This document shows, piece after piece, positions 1 to 7,495 of a stretch of 64,000 nucleotides of DNA. Position numbers and translations under genes: made by a program. Numbering within the stretch: position 1 is the first letter of the stretch; the number at the start of each line of letters is the position of its first letter. Source of the DNA: Rhodothermus marinus DSM 4252 (lineage in GTDB: Bacteria; Bacteroidota; Rhodothermia; Rhodothermales; Rhodothermaceae); the NCBI RefSeq assembly GCF_000024845.1, contig NC_013501.1, positions 1,554,001-1,618,000 of the forward strand, given 5' to 3'. Under the pieces are notes generated by a model. It was not told where the DNA came from, did no database searches, and was given only the letters and a program-made list of their open reading frames with translations.

Positions 1-177
1 GCAGCGGTAGTTTTTCGGGCAGCATAGGCCGGTCTCGTCTGGTTTGTGGGTCAACTTAACAAAAAAGCAGCCCGCATGCCAGTTTTGGGCCATCGGTGCG
101 CTTCGAAGAAAGCCGTTGAGCATTCAGGTTTTCGTTTTTTAGGTTGAAGCCAACCAAATGTTCTGACAGGACTATCC

Positions 178-666
178 ATGAAGTGGCTCCGAAACTGGTG
201 GCGGCGGGTGCGACACGACCCTGAATGGCTGCGTCGCCTGTTGAACCTGTACCCGCCATACCTCGGGGCGGGCGTGCGCGTGCGCTCCATCTCGCCGGAT
301 TTTCGGCGCGTCGAAGTGGAAATGCCGCTGCGCTGGTTCAATCGAAACTACGTGGGCACGCACTTCGGCGGCAACCTCTACAGCATGGTCGATCCGTTCT
401 ATATGCTGATGCTCATCAACATTCTGGGTCCGGCGTATGTCGTATGGGATCAGGCGGCCGAGATCGTCTTCCGGAGGCCGGGGCGCGGTACGGTGCGGGC
501 CGTGTTCACACTGACCGACGCGCAGATCGAAGCGATTCGCCGAGAGACCGCTTCCGGCCGGCCCTATCGTCCACGCTTCACCGTGCAGATCACCGACCCG
601 GCGGGCAACGTGGTGGCCGAAGTTATCAAAGTGCTTTACGTGCGCCGAAAAGAAGCAGTCGGGTAG
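178..666 (+). CDS. DUF4442 hotdog-fold (thioesterase-like) protein
   Basis: A 162-residue protein of the DUF4442 type, related to hotdog-fold acyl-thioesterases. The recognisable core is around residues 50-70, where a His-Phe-Gly-Gly stretch (THFGGNLYSM) occupies the place of the hotdog active-site loop, and the C-terminal half is a beta-rich segment ending VIKVLYVRR. No signal peptide or membrane span is seen, so it is probably cytoplasmic. The substrate is unknown; an acyl-CoA thioester is the family-based guess. The ATG at 178 opens the family-like region. It is convergent with the DNA glycosylase gene, whose stop lies 9 bp downstream. Confidence 0.8.
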   Translation: MKWLRNWWRRVRHDPEWLRRLLNLYPPYLGAGVRVRSISPDFRRVEVEMPLRWFNRNYVGTHFGGNLYSMVDPFYMLMLINILGPAYVVWDQAAEIVFRRPGRGTVRAVFTLTDAQIEAIRRETASGRPYRPRFTVQITDPAGNVVAEVIKVLYVRRKEAVG

Positions 667-674
667 ATTGTTTC

Positions 675-1622
675 TCAAAGGGCGTCCTGCTGTCGCGTGG
701 CGTCCACCAGTCGTTTTCCTACCTGATCAAGATTGAATCGCTGGAAATAGGCAATCAGATCATTGTCCGCAAGGTTACCGATTTGCCATACCAGAGAGTC
801 CAGATGGATCATCGTTACAGGCAGCGTGCGCTGCAACTCCTGGAGCACCTGATTCCAGAAGAACCGGATCGCTTCGTCGTCAAGGTTGCGTCTGGTAAGA
901 CGGCGCGTGAGCATGCGCACCCGAAAGTCCACCGGAATGGGAATCTTTTCGAAGGAAAAATTTCTTTCTCCTGCGATCAGGAAAGCAATGCCCAGACATT
1001 TCATGGCGAAGACGATCGTTTTCTGCTCGGGGGATTGCTCCATGATTCGGGCAAGCTTCAGCCAGATCGTCTGAAAATGCGGCGCCATCGTCGAGGCATC
1101 CGCCAGCCACATCCGCTGAGCCAGATGACTCTGTAAGAACCTCCGCAGGCGTCGCAGCTTTAGTTCGGGCAGTCGCTCTCCGGCGTAAAAGGGCGCGAGC
1201 GCTGGAATAAGGTCTTCTGGGCGGTCAGGGATGGGAGACTGCACCAGATATTTTTTTAGAACAGGCCAGTACGCTTTCTCTGCTTTGCCCTTGAGTTGAA
1301 AGTCGTTCAGTCCGGCGGTTACCATGAGAACGGCGAAAGGTCCCTCGCCATAGGAGGGAAGCAAATCGCTCATGTAGTGCCATTCAGGCTCACAGGCAAC
1401 AATATGCTCCCAGGCCTCCAGTGGAATCTGTTGAAGAATATCGACGATGCGCCGGATAGTCGTAATAGAACTTATCCGGAAAACAAGGGGGAGATTCTGG
1501 TAAACCATCGCTTTGTACTGCGTGTCAGCAGCACGTGTTTGTAAATAAGCCATGAAGGCGTCCGCCAAAGTGGCGCTTCCCAAGACGGCACGCCGCTTTG
1601 CTCCGCGTCGGACTACAGGCAT
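675..1622 (-). CDS. AGOG-type (archaeal) 8-oxoguanine DNA glycosylase/lyase
   Basis: A 315-residue protein whose residues ~57-315 match the AGOG family of N-glycosylase/DNA lyases, which excise 8-oxoguanine and nick the backbone. The key block is near residue 205: KTIVFAMKCLG contains the expected catalytic lysine, and IPIPVDFRV shortly after contains the catalytic aspartate. AGOG proteins are typically ~250 residues and mostly archaeal. The extra ~50 N-terminal residues are encoded inside a dispersed 151-bp repeat (1466-1616), and the family-like sequence begins right at the repeat edge (IRRIVDILQQ). The ATG at 1622 is used here; ATG 1496, also inside the repeat, is an alternative. Probably a transferred gene that acquired its present start from the repeat. 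Confidence 0.8.
   Translation of the reverse strand: MPVVRRGAKRRAVLGSATLADAFMAYLQTRAADTQYKAMVYQNLPLVFRISSITTIRRIVDILQQIPLEAWEHIVACEPEWHYMSDLLPSYGEGPFAVLMVTAGLNDFQLKGKAEKAYWPVLKKYLVQSPIPDRPEDLIPALAPFYAGERLPELKLRRLRRFLQSHLAQRMWLADASTMAPHFQTIWLKLARIMEQSPEQKTIVFAMKCLGIAFLIAGERNFSFEKIPIPVDFRVRMLTRRLTRRNLDDEAIRFFWNQVLQELQRTLPVTMIHLDSLVWQIGNLADNDLIAYFQRFNLDQVGKRLVDATRQQDAL
1466..1616 (-). repeat. Dispersed ~150-bp repeat, copy A
   Basis: One of three copies seen in this window (others at 44941-45088 and 57546-57687). The + strand here starts TAGAACTTATCCGGA and ends GTCGGACTAC, as does the copy at 57546. All three contain GC-rich inverted segments around a GGCAC...GTGCC core. This copy provides the start codon region and first ~50 codons of the AGOG glycosylase frame. 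Relative to the other two copies its middle is frame-shifted (+1 then +2), and the frame is restored before the end. Confidence 0.75.
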
Positions 1623-1681
1623 GTTGGTCTTGCTGCAAACGGCGGGCTATAAACCTCATATAATTGTAAACTTCTTTAAGA

Positions 1682-1885
1682 TTATCTTCGGGTAACTTCA
1701 TAGACAGCTTGAGGAAGCTTAGCCTGGTTTCTAGACCTTTCAAAAGCTTGTGTAAGTATGGGTAGCTGACTGTCGAACATTTCGAGATTGATCCCGGGAA
1801 GGCACAGGTTGTCAGAGATCAACTCATGACAGGAGGTCAGCAAGGCTGTGCCAAGGCAGATAAGTACAAGCGATAACCGTCTCAT
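1682..1885 (-). CDS. Possible small lipoprotein (67 aa), uncertain
   Basis: A short frame that begins with a convincing lipoprotein signal: MRRL, a hydrophobic stretch, then the lipobox LTSC, placing the lipidated cysteine at residue 19. The rest has no recognisable family. A second frame overlaps it (TTG at 1743) and encodes KLPEDNLKEVYNYMRFIA, which resembles short antitoxin-like helices. The two may be pieces of one gene separated by a frameshift near 1745. It lies in a low-GC patch beside the dispersed repeat, which may have truncated it. The signal peptide is the only strong evidence. Confidence 0.35.
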   Translation of the reverse strand: MRRLSLVLICLGTALLTSCHELISDNLCLPGINLEMFDSQLPILTQAFERSRNQAKLPQAVYEVTRR

Positions 1886-2146
1886 TGTTCTACGCTTTGT
1901 GGTTTAGAAACATGTTCAGGAGAACTGCTCACCGAAGCGATCTGATCTGTCTTTTGCTGCTTTCAAGCAGGTAATACTGGAGACGTGATCAGGTCAGAAA
2001 GATTCGGGGAGCGTAATTTCTGTTTGTTATGATGCACAAGAGTTCTATGATTACTTTATAAAGCGCTTTGAGACAAAAAGTCAATACTAGCTCAATATAG
2101 ATCTGGATCAAATTGCCTGTCGTTTTCGATCAGGTATTACGTCTGC
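1886..2146. other. Low-GC intergenic stretch
   Basis: Noticeably AT-richer than the surrounding genome, with runs such as TACTTTATAAAG and CAATACTAGCTCAATATAG. No gene is apparent. It separates two leftward genes and may hold the promoter of the small lipoprotein frame, but no box pair with good spacing stands out. Confidence 0.4.
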
Positions 2147-2656
2147 TCAGGAGATACGTAGGGTCCATTTGCGTTCGCCCAGCACGGCGATGTCTTCGCC
2201 GATACGACCTTCCTCAAGTGCCTGGCGAATGGCCCGAAGATTGGGCTTTCGCTCAATGCGCACCAGCTCGTCGGGCAACGCTTCCACCGGGACGCGCAGC
2301 TCCACCGGCGGCTGGCCGCTCTGGTAGACGGAGACGCGATAACGCCGGGTCTCCAGCTTCATGCGTTCGAGTCGGCGAAGCGCCGCGATAAGCCGCTCGC
2401 GCAGAAACGCCAGCCGCTCCTCGTCGCGCCGGGCACGGGCCAGCAGCCGTTCAGCCTCTTCGCGGCGGGCCTTTGCGCGCAGCTCCAGCTCGCGCATGAG
2501 CGCCACGTAGCGGTCGATCTTGTCTTCGAGCGCCTGCTCCACGTCGAGCAGGTAGGCGTCCACCAGGCGGGCCGTCTCCTCGTCGAGCGTTTCGGCCGCT
2601 TCGAGCTGGTCGAGCAGATGCAGCAGTTCGTCGGTGATTTCAAGCAGCGTGGGCAT
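2147..2656 (-). CDS. Siphovirus Gp157-family coiled-coil protein
   Basis: A 169-residue protein of the Siphovirus Gp157 type. The first ~100 residues are a charged coiled coil rich in Glu, Arg and Leu (for example RREEAERLLARARR). A compact beta region follows (YRVSVYQSGQPPVEL, then VPVEALPDELVRIERKPN), which is the characteristic part of the family. In phages the family is linked to superinfection phenotypes; its role in bacterial chromosomes is unclear. No other phage genes are adjacent, so this may be a domesticated remnant. The start at 2656 gives the expected helical N terminus. Confidence 0.75.
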   Translation of the reverse strand: MPTLLEITDELLHLLDQLEAAETLDEETARLVDAYLLDVEQALEDKIDRYVALMRELELRAKARREEAERLLARARRDEERLAFLRERLIAALRRLERMKLETRRYRVSVYQSGQPPVELRVPVEALPDELVRIERKPNLRAIRQALEEGRIGEDIAVLGERKWTLRIS

Positions 2657-2712
2657 GGGTCCGGCTTCTGATGGTTCGCGTAATTCCTGGTTGTCTGGGG
2701 GTAGCTTCGGGT

Positions 2713-2740
2713 TTTATATTACAACTTACAACATTCCCAA
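2713..2740 (-). promoter_or_regulatory. Candidate promoter for the Gp157-like gene
   Basis: On the minus strand TTGGGA (2740-2735) and TATAAA (2718-2713) are separated by 16 bp, in an AT-rich patch about 57 bp upstream of the start codon. This rests on sequence only. Confidence 0.35.
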
Positions 2741-2928
2741 CGCTTTCGACCAGGCGGCCCCGAACCCGACGCCACTCGCTGCGGATGGCCCCACGGATTG
2801 CCGATCCTCCGGGTTTTCACCTCGGTCGTTGACGACGCCTTCCCCTGACCTTCGCCCGTCTGCCTCTGGAGCCCGCTTCGAGGTCCTTGTCTCAGTAGCG
2901 CGCTCGCGCCGCCCCGAAGCAGCGCTTG

Positions 2929-2960
2929 TTTGTTAATGTCGAAACGATTCTGTATATTCG
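2929..2960 (+). promoter_or_regulatory. Bacteroidota-type promoter for the SUMF1-like gene
   Basis: TTTG (2929-2932), 20 bp, then TATATTCG (2953-2960) matches the Bacteroidota pattern TTTG-N19/20-TAnnTTTG with one mismatch. The same region also reads as TTGTTA-N17-TATATT, a conventional -35/-10 pair. The start codon is at 3127. Confidence 0.5.
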
Positions 2961-3126
2961 ATACCGGGCAGAGGAGCAGATCAGCTACAGACAACCCTCT
3001 CCGGAGCGTGACCGCTGACGACCTCCTGTACGCCCCGTGCCGCTTCCGGGGGAAACGTTGTATCAGGCGCCGCCGCGAAACGGCGATTCGCGACCATGCT
3101 TCAATTCAACTGAACGGGACTTGAAC

Positions 3127-4554
3127 ATGTCACAGCATGCGTATACCCGCCGTTTCAAGCGATGTGGCGCGACGTTTCTCCTGCTACTCGGGCTGGCATT
3201 GCTGCCCCGCGTTGCCTCGGCGCAGACCTACGAGGTTGAGTTTACTGTCGTGCACGACGGTGCGGCCGTCGAGGGCGCGAAGGTCGTCGCCCTCCATGCC
3301 GAGACGATCGAGCGGGTGGACTCCGCCTACACAGATGCTTCCGGAAAGGCGGTGCTGGTGCTCGGCATCACCAATGTGGTGCGGGAAGATGAGCCGGGCG
3401 TTCCGGAGGCCGGCGAGATGTCAGTGTATCCAAACCCGGCGGCGCCGGGGCAGGCCCGGGCGCGGATCGAAGCGTCTACGTCCCGAGAGGCCGATCTTGT
3501 CGTCTATGACGTGCTCGGGCGGGAGGTCGCGCGCACCCGGGCATTTCTGCATGTCGGCATCAACGATGTGGCGGTGCCGGGTGCCGGCGGGCTGGCGGCC
3601 GGCATGTACTTCGTGCAGTTTCGCTTCGGCGGCACCCTTCGCACGCATCCGCTGGTGGTCGTCGGAGACGGGGGCGGAGCGGTGGGAGTCGTCTCATCCG
3701 TCGTCGCCCAGCCGAGCGCCTCACCCGCCACGTTGGCCGTGGCCGCCCAGGCGGAGTACCGCTTCGAGGTCAGTGCCGAGGGGTTCGACCCCTATCTCTC
3801 CCTGCCGGTCGACGTGGCCCTACCTGACCGGCGGCAACTGACCATCGAGGTGTTCGAGCCCTTCGTCAACAGCATCGGCATGGCGTTCGCTCGCATCCCC
3901 GCCGGTACTTTTCTTATGGGGGATATCCAGGGTGTCGGCTATGGCGATGAACTCCCGGTGCATGAGGTAACGCTGACAAAGGACTTCTATATCGGCAAGT
4001 ACGAGGTGACGCAGGCGCAGTGGGAGGCGGTGATGGGAAACAACCCGAGCTGGTTTTCATCGTGCGGCGGAGATTGCCCGGTGGAATGGGTATCCTGGGA
4101 AGAAGCGCAGGCGTTTGTCGAGGCGCTGAACGCGTTGGAGGGGACGACGGCCTACCGCCTGCCCACGGAGGCGGAGTGGGAGTATGCAGCGCGGGCGGGG
4201 ACGACGACAAGCTATGCCTTCGGCGACGAGAGCCGGGTCGATGACTACGCGTGGACCCGTGACAACTCCGGCCGACGCACACAGCCGGTGGGGCAGAAGA
4301 AGCCAAACCTGTGGGGGCTGTACGATATACACGGAAATGTGTTCGAGTGGGTGCAGGACTGGTACAAAAGCGATTACTATCTTTTCAGCCCCCCGGTGGA
4401 CCCGCCGGGGCCGGACGTCGGCGCGGAACGGGTCATGCGGGGAGGCAGCTGGTTTTACAATGCCTACGACCTGCGTGTGGCGAACCGAGGCCGCGCCGCA
4501 CCGGATTATCGAACCAACCACATCGGGTTTCGCCTGGTGCGGAGCGTGGATTGA
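3127..4554 (+). CDS. Secreted SUMF1/FGE-like protein with internal T9SS-like domain
   Basis: 475 residues from the ATG at 3127. The signal peptide comprises residues 1-32, ending VASA before QTYEV. A carboxypeptidase-regulatory-like beta domain follows (to ~90). Then comes a segment that looks like a type IX sorting domain (SVYPNPAAPGQ ... VYDVLGREVAR ... LAAGMYFVQF, residues ~98-180). The C-terminal half (~247-475) is a formylglycine-generating-enzyme-like (SUMF1) domain: IPAGTFLMG, KYEVTQAQWEAVMG, RLPTEAEWEYAAR, RGGSW and HIGFRLVR. The cysteine pair needed for true FGE catalysis is not visible (the region reads ANRGRAAPDYR), so it is probably a binding or structural member. The sorting-like domain is internal rather than terminal, which is odd. 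Confidence 0.8.
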   Translation: MSQHAYTRRFKRCGATFLLLLGLALLPRVASAQTYEVEFTVVHDGAAVEGAKVVALHAETIERVDSAYTDASGKAVLVLGITNVVREDEPGVPEAGEMSVYPNPAAPGQARARIEASTSREADLVVYDVLGREVARTRAFLHVGINDVAVPGAGGLAAGMYFVQFRFGGTLRTHPLVVVGDGGGAVGVVSSVVAQPSASPATLAVAAQAEYRFEVSAEGFDPYLSLPVDVALPDRRQLTIEVFEPFVNSIGMAFARIPAGTFLMGDIQGVGYGDELPVHEVTLTKDFYIGKYEVTQAQWEAVMGNNPSWFSSCGGDCPVEWVSWEEAQAFVEALNALEGTTAYRLPTEAEWEYAARAGTTTSYAFGDESRVDDYAWTRDNSGRRTQPVGQKKPNLWGLYDIHGNVFEWVQDWYKSDYYLFSPPVDPPGPDVGAERVMRGGSWFYNAYDLRVANRGRAAPDYRTNHIGFRLVRSVD

Positions 4555-5309
4555 CACGCCGGGCGCTTGAAAGCGAGAGTCTCGCGCTGGCGCGTTGGCC
4601 CGCCTTGAAACACGAGTTGGTGCGTGGCTGTCGCTTCAACACACGTGCCCTGTCTCAACATTCGATCTTTCGTGGGCTCTAGCTTACCATGGAGGCCGGT
4701 TGTCGAGATCGGCGGTCTATACAGTCAGCAAGACCAATGCGAAGCCCCTGAACGCGGTTCTATCATAAGTTGCGATAACTCCCATTATCATAAGTTAGAG
4801 TAAATTTCAAGAGCAAATCCAGGCGCCCGGCTTGTGCACGTAAACACCGCCTGATAAACTGGGCTACGCCGCAAAGTTTTTGTGTGCTTCACCGCAAAAA
4901 CTGAACAGGCGCGCGTTGTCAGATCCTTCGTGGCGCTCTTTGTGTGCCGGATCAACCGTGGCCGAGACGCTCGATAGTCAGCCAGGCGGCCGCAGGATGT
5001 ATCTTGCGTACGCTGTCGATGATACTTTAAACCTTTTAGAAGTCATCCGAAAAAGGTTCTCAAGAAGATCATGAGGTACCCGAGCAAAACAAAACCCAGG
5101 TAGTTTTCCGCTCCACTGCAGTATCTGTGCAACCGCAAAGTGATAGGCTTTCCGCTTATCTTTGATTTTTTCTGTCAGAGCATTTCATTTGTAGAAAGTG
5201 TAGTTCTGTCGCAAGAAAATCTGTTATTACTGACAGGTCTGGGTTGCTTTTATGAGCAAATTGTTAAGCCGGAGGCAAATCCTGTATGACAGGTTTCTCG
5301 CTTCCGGAA
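4555..5309. other. ~755-bp gene-free region
   Basis: No convincing gene. The right half is AT-richer than the surrounding genome. An 11-bp sequence, TATCATAAGTT, occurs twice 35 bp apart (4761 and 4796), followed each time by a similar GATAA/GAGTAA tail. A 64-codon frame at 4880-5074 has no family features and is not called. It ends at the IS1595 target site. Confidence 0.5.
4761..4813 (+). repeat. Direct repeat pair TATCATAAGTT
   Basis: Two copies of an 11-bp word at 4761-4771 and 4796-4806, with imperfect extension on the right side (GCGATAA versus AGAGTAA). Closely spaced end repeats of this kind occur in some insertion-sequence termini, for example the IS21 family. No transposase of that type is adjacent, so an IS remnant is only a guess. 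Confidence 0.35.
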
Positions 5310-5318
5310 ATAAAATTA
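5310..5318. repeat. Target-site duplication of the IS1595 element (left)
   Basis: ATAAAATTA, repeated exactly at 7412-7420, flanks the inverted repeats. IS1595-family elements usually duplicate 8 bp; 9 bp match here. Confidence 0.85.
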
Positions 5319-5348
5319 GGTGATTGCTTAATAGGTTCCACCTTGTTA

Positions 5349-6530
5349 AGTATTCGGCCAGAGTAATTTTGACAAATTCTCGGAGAGCGCTATCTTGTAA
5401 GCAACCGTGCGCTTACAGGAGGACCGCAGACATGGGCAGACGATCGGAAGTGACCCTGACCGAGAAGGAATGCCAGGCCTTAAAAGGGCTGCTGAAGAAG
5501 GAGCGCAACGCCCGTATTGTGAAACGGGCACAAGCCCTGCTGTGGTTGAGGGCAGGCGAGCAGGTCGGAGAGGTGGTCCAGCGTCTGGGGGTGACCCGTC
5601 AGACCATACGGAATTGGGTAAAGCGGTACCAGGAAAGGGAAGGCATGTCGGTAAAGGAACGGTTGGCGGACAGGCCGCATCCAGGGCGTCCCGGCCAAAA
5701 AGCGGGCGGCGGTGCGGGCCTTGCTGGCGCAGACCCTGGCGCAAGACCCGCGCGCGTTGGGATACGCATCGCCGGTATGGACGACGCGGCTTTTGCAGCA
5801 CTACTGGGAGCGGCATCATCACCTGCAGCTTTCGCGGCGCACCATTCGGCGGGCCCTGCGGCAGGAAGGGTATCGGTACAAGCGGCCGCGCTATGTGCTG
5901 GCGCGGCGCTCGTCCACGTGGCGCCAGGCAAAAGGGGGCTCCAGCGGGGATTAAAGGGTCGGAAGCGGACGGTAATTCTCTTTTTGGATGAGACCATTGT
6001 GAGGGAGACGCCGCCTTTGCGCGCCGTGTGGGCCCGAAAAGGGGCGCAGGCGGCCGTGCCGATCCTGGGCTTTCGGGGCAAGCGGGTGCTCTACGGGGTG
6101 TTGAACGTGCAGACGGGCACGGCGCTGGTGCGGCAGGCCCGGCATTGGAATCAGGGGACGTTTCAGGAGGTGTTGCGAGCCATTCGTCGCACCTGGCGGG
6201 GCTGGCGTATCGTGCTTTTTCTGGACCGCGGTTCTCCCCACAGGGCCCGTGCAAGCCAGGCCCTGGCCCGGGCATTGGGCATTGCATTGCGCTGGCTGCC
6301 GGTGGCGTGCCCGGAGTTGAATCCCGTGGATCACTTGTGGCGCCACGTGAAGCAGGATGTGTTGGCCAATGAGCCTGTGCCGGCGCTCGACACCTCGGTA
6401 GCACGCGCCTGTGCGTATATCATGGCGCTATCCCCCCGAGAGCGTCTGCGCAAGGCGGGCGTGCTCAGCAAGCGGTTCTGGCTCCGAAAGGTGTTACAGG
6501 AAAATGGAAAATAATATATGTCCGAGTACT
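5349..6530 (+). mobile_element. IS630-family element inserted within the IS1595 leader
   Basis: Imperfect terminal inverted repeats: TTAAGTATTCGG at 5346-5357 against CCGAGTACTTAA at 6522-6533 (11 of 12 match). The core 5349-6530 is flanked by TA on both sides (5347-5348 and 6531-6532), as expected for IS630/Tc1-mariner elements that target and duplicate TA. Confidence 0.8.
5432..6514 (+). pseudogene. IS630-family transposase, twice frame-disrupted
   Basis: The start ATG at 5432 is preceded by AGGAGG (5417-5422). The N-terminal helix-turn-helix is intact (VVQRLGVTRQTIRNWVKRYQ, residues ~45-65). From about 5690 to 5940 the family-like sequence lies in the +1 frame (RALLAQTLAQDPRALGY ... WTTRLLQHYWERH ... 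LRQEGYRYKRPRYVLARRS), while the original frame reads as Ala/Gly-rich nonsense. It returns to the first frame for the DDE part (ILFLDETIVRE; FLDRGSPH; ACPELNPVDHLW). The shifts fall near homopolymers (CCAAAAAG at ~5695 and GCAAAAGGGGG at ~5930). The open long frame therefore carries a garbled middle. It is either decayed, a sequencing artefact, or less likely a double recoding signal. Confidence 0.75.
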
Positions 6531-6562
6531 TAAATTCCCCAAGCCATCCATAAGGTGGGATC

Positions 6563-7402
6563 ATGAAGCTGAGTGAACTGGCCGCGCTGGCCGCCGACGA
6601 GCAAAAAGCCGAAGCCTTCCTGCAAAGCCGCGGCCTGCTGCCGCGCTTCACCCACTGCCCCTACTGCAAAAGCGAACACCTCGGCCGCGTGCGGCGGCGC
6701 TTTTACAAATGCTATCGGTGCCGCCGCGAATGGAGCCCCCGCAAGGGTTCGCTCCTGGAGGGTTTGCGCCTGCCGCTGGGCAAGTTTCTGCTGGCCTTGA
6801 AGCTATTTGAACTGGAAGTGTCGGCCCGGCGTGCGGCTCGTGAGCTTGGCCTGGCCTACAACACGGTGCATCGGTTGTTTCTGTTGTTTCGGGAGCGGAT
6901 CTATCAGTCCAGCAGCCAGGAAGCCCAGCTTTCGGGCGAAATCGAGATGGACGAGAGCTACTTTGGGGGTCGTCGTCGGGGCAGGCGGGGACGTGGGGCT
7001 GTGGGCAAGCTGCCGGTGTTTGGGATTCTGGAGCGGGGTGGCAAAGTAAAGGTAGAAGTGGTGCCGGACGTGCGGGCCGAGACGTTGCTGCGGGAGGCGA
7101 TTCGGAAGGTCCGACGGGGCAGTTTGATCTACACGGATCGGTTTCGGAGCTACGATGGGCTGGTGTGCTATGGGTTTCGGCATGAGCGGATTGATCACGG
7201 GCAGCGTTTTGCCAACGGGAAGGTGTACATCAACGGGATTGAGGGTTTTTGGAGCTATGCGAAGGAGCGTTTGCTGAAGTATCATGGGTTGTCGGCCCTG
7301 TGGTTTCCGTTGTACTTGAAGGAATTGGAGTTTCGATACAATCATCGGAAGGAGGATTTGTTTGAGAAACTGCTGGAAGTGCTAAAAGGTGGAATGAATT
7401 GA
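6563..7402 (+). CDS. IS1595-family (IS1016-like) transposase
   Basis: 279 residues, full length for this group. An N-terminal zinc ribbon (CPYC at ~33 and CYRC at ~51) precedes a DDE domain of the ISXO2 type. The catalytic blocks visible are IEMDESYFGGRRRGRRGRG (~128-147), YTDRFRSYDGL (~192) and NGIEGFWSYAKERL (~225). The frame is intact and the stop lies at the right terminal repeat. The IS630 insertion sits ~30 bp upstream of its ATG, so native expression may be altered although the gene itself is unbroken. Confidence 0.9.
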   Translation: MKLSELAALAADEQKAEAFLQSRGLLPRFTHCPYCKSEHLGRVRRRFYKCYRCRREWSPRKGSLLEGLRLPLGKFLLALKLFELEVSARRAARELGLAYNTVHRLFLLFRERIYQSSSQEAQLSGEIEMDESYFGGRRRGRRGRGAVGKLPVFGILERGGKVKVEVVPDVRAETLLREAIRKVRRGSLIYTDRFRSYDGLVCYGFRHERIDHGQRFANGKVYINGIEGFWSYAKERLLKYHGLSALWFPLYLKELEFRYNHRKEDLFEKLLEVLKGGMN

Positions 7403-7411
7403 GCAATCACC

Positions 7412-7420
7412 ATAAAATTA
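7412..7420. repeat. Target-site duplication of the IS1595 element (right)
   Basis: ATAAAATTA, identical to 5310-5318. Joining the two flanks reconstructs the pre-insertion sequence GGAAATAAAATTATATTACAG upstream of the LacI gene, which includes a TATATT that could be a -10 box. Confidence 0.8.
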
Positions 7421-7461
7421 TATTACAGGGGAACATTGTGGCCTTGTGTGCGGAATCAACT

Positions 7462-7475
7462 GCAACCGTTTACGC
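7462..7475. promoter_or_regulatory. Weak candidate LacI-type operator
   Basis: GCAACCGTTTACGC has the central CG and TTTACG arm typical of LacI-family operators, with a partly matching left arm. It lies 20 bp upstream of the LacI-type gene, so autoregulation is possible. Only about half the palindrome positions match. Confidence 0.25.
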
Positions 7476-7495
7476 TTAACCAGGGGGCCCTGCAT

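Larger units (their letters stand above)
2657..3126. other. 470-bp divergent intergenic region
   Basis: No gene is seen. It contains the leftward promoter candidate at 2713-2740 and the rightward one at 2929-2960. The stretch 2760-2920 between them is GC-rich without recognisable structure. The rightward transcript would have a leader of ~160 nt. Confidence 0.5.
5319..7411 (+). mobile_element. IS1595-family element, interrupted by an IS630 element
   Basis: Bounded by perfect 10-bp terminal inverted repeats GGTGATTGCT (5319-5328) and AGCAATCACC (7402-7411), and flanked by the 9-bp direct repeat ATAAAATTA. Its transposase is at 6563-7402. Between the left terminus and the transposase sits an IS630-family element (5349-6530). 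Removing that element and one TA restores a ~909-bp IS1595 element of normal size, so the nesting order is clear: IS1595 landed first and IS630 later. Confidence 0.85.

Noticed and set aside
1-177. Possible gene or RNA at the left edge
   Set aside because: No frame with family features and no clear RNA structure in the 177 bases before the first gene.
4880-5074. A 64-codon frame in the gene-free region
   Set aside because: No ribosome-binding site, motif or similarity; composition unlike neighbouring genes.
5690-5945. Programmed frameshifting in the IS630 transposase
   Set aside because: Two shifts in opposite directions would be needed and neither site is a canonical slippery heptamer; decay or sequence error is simpler.
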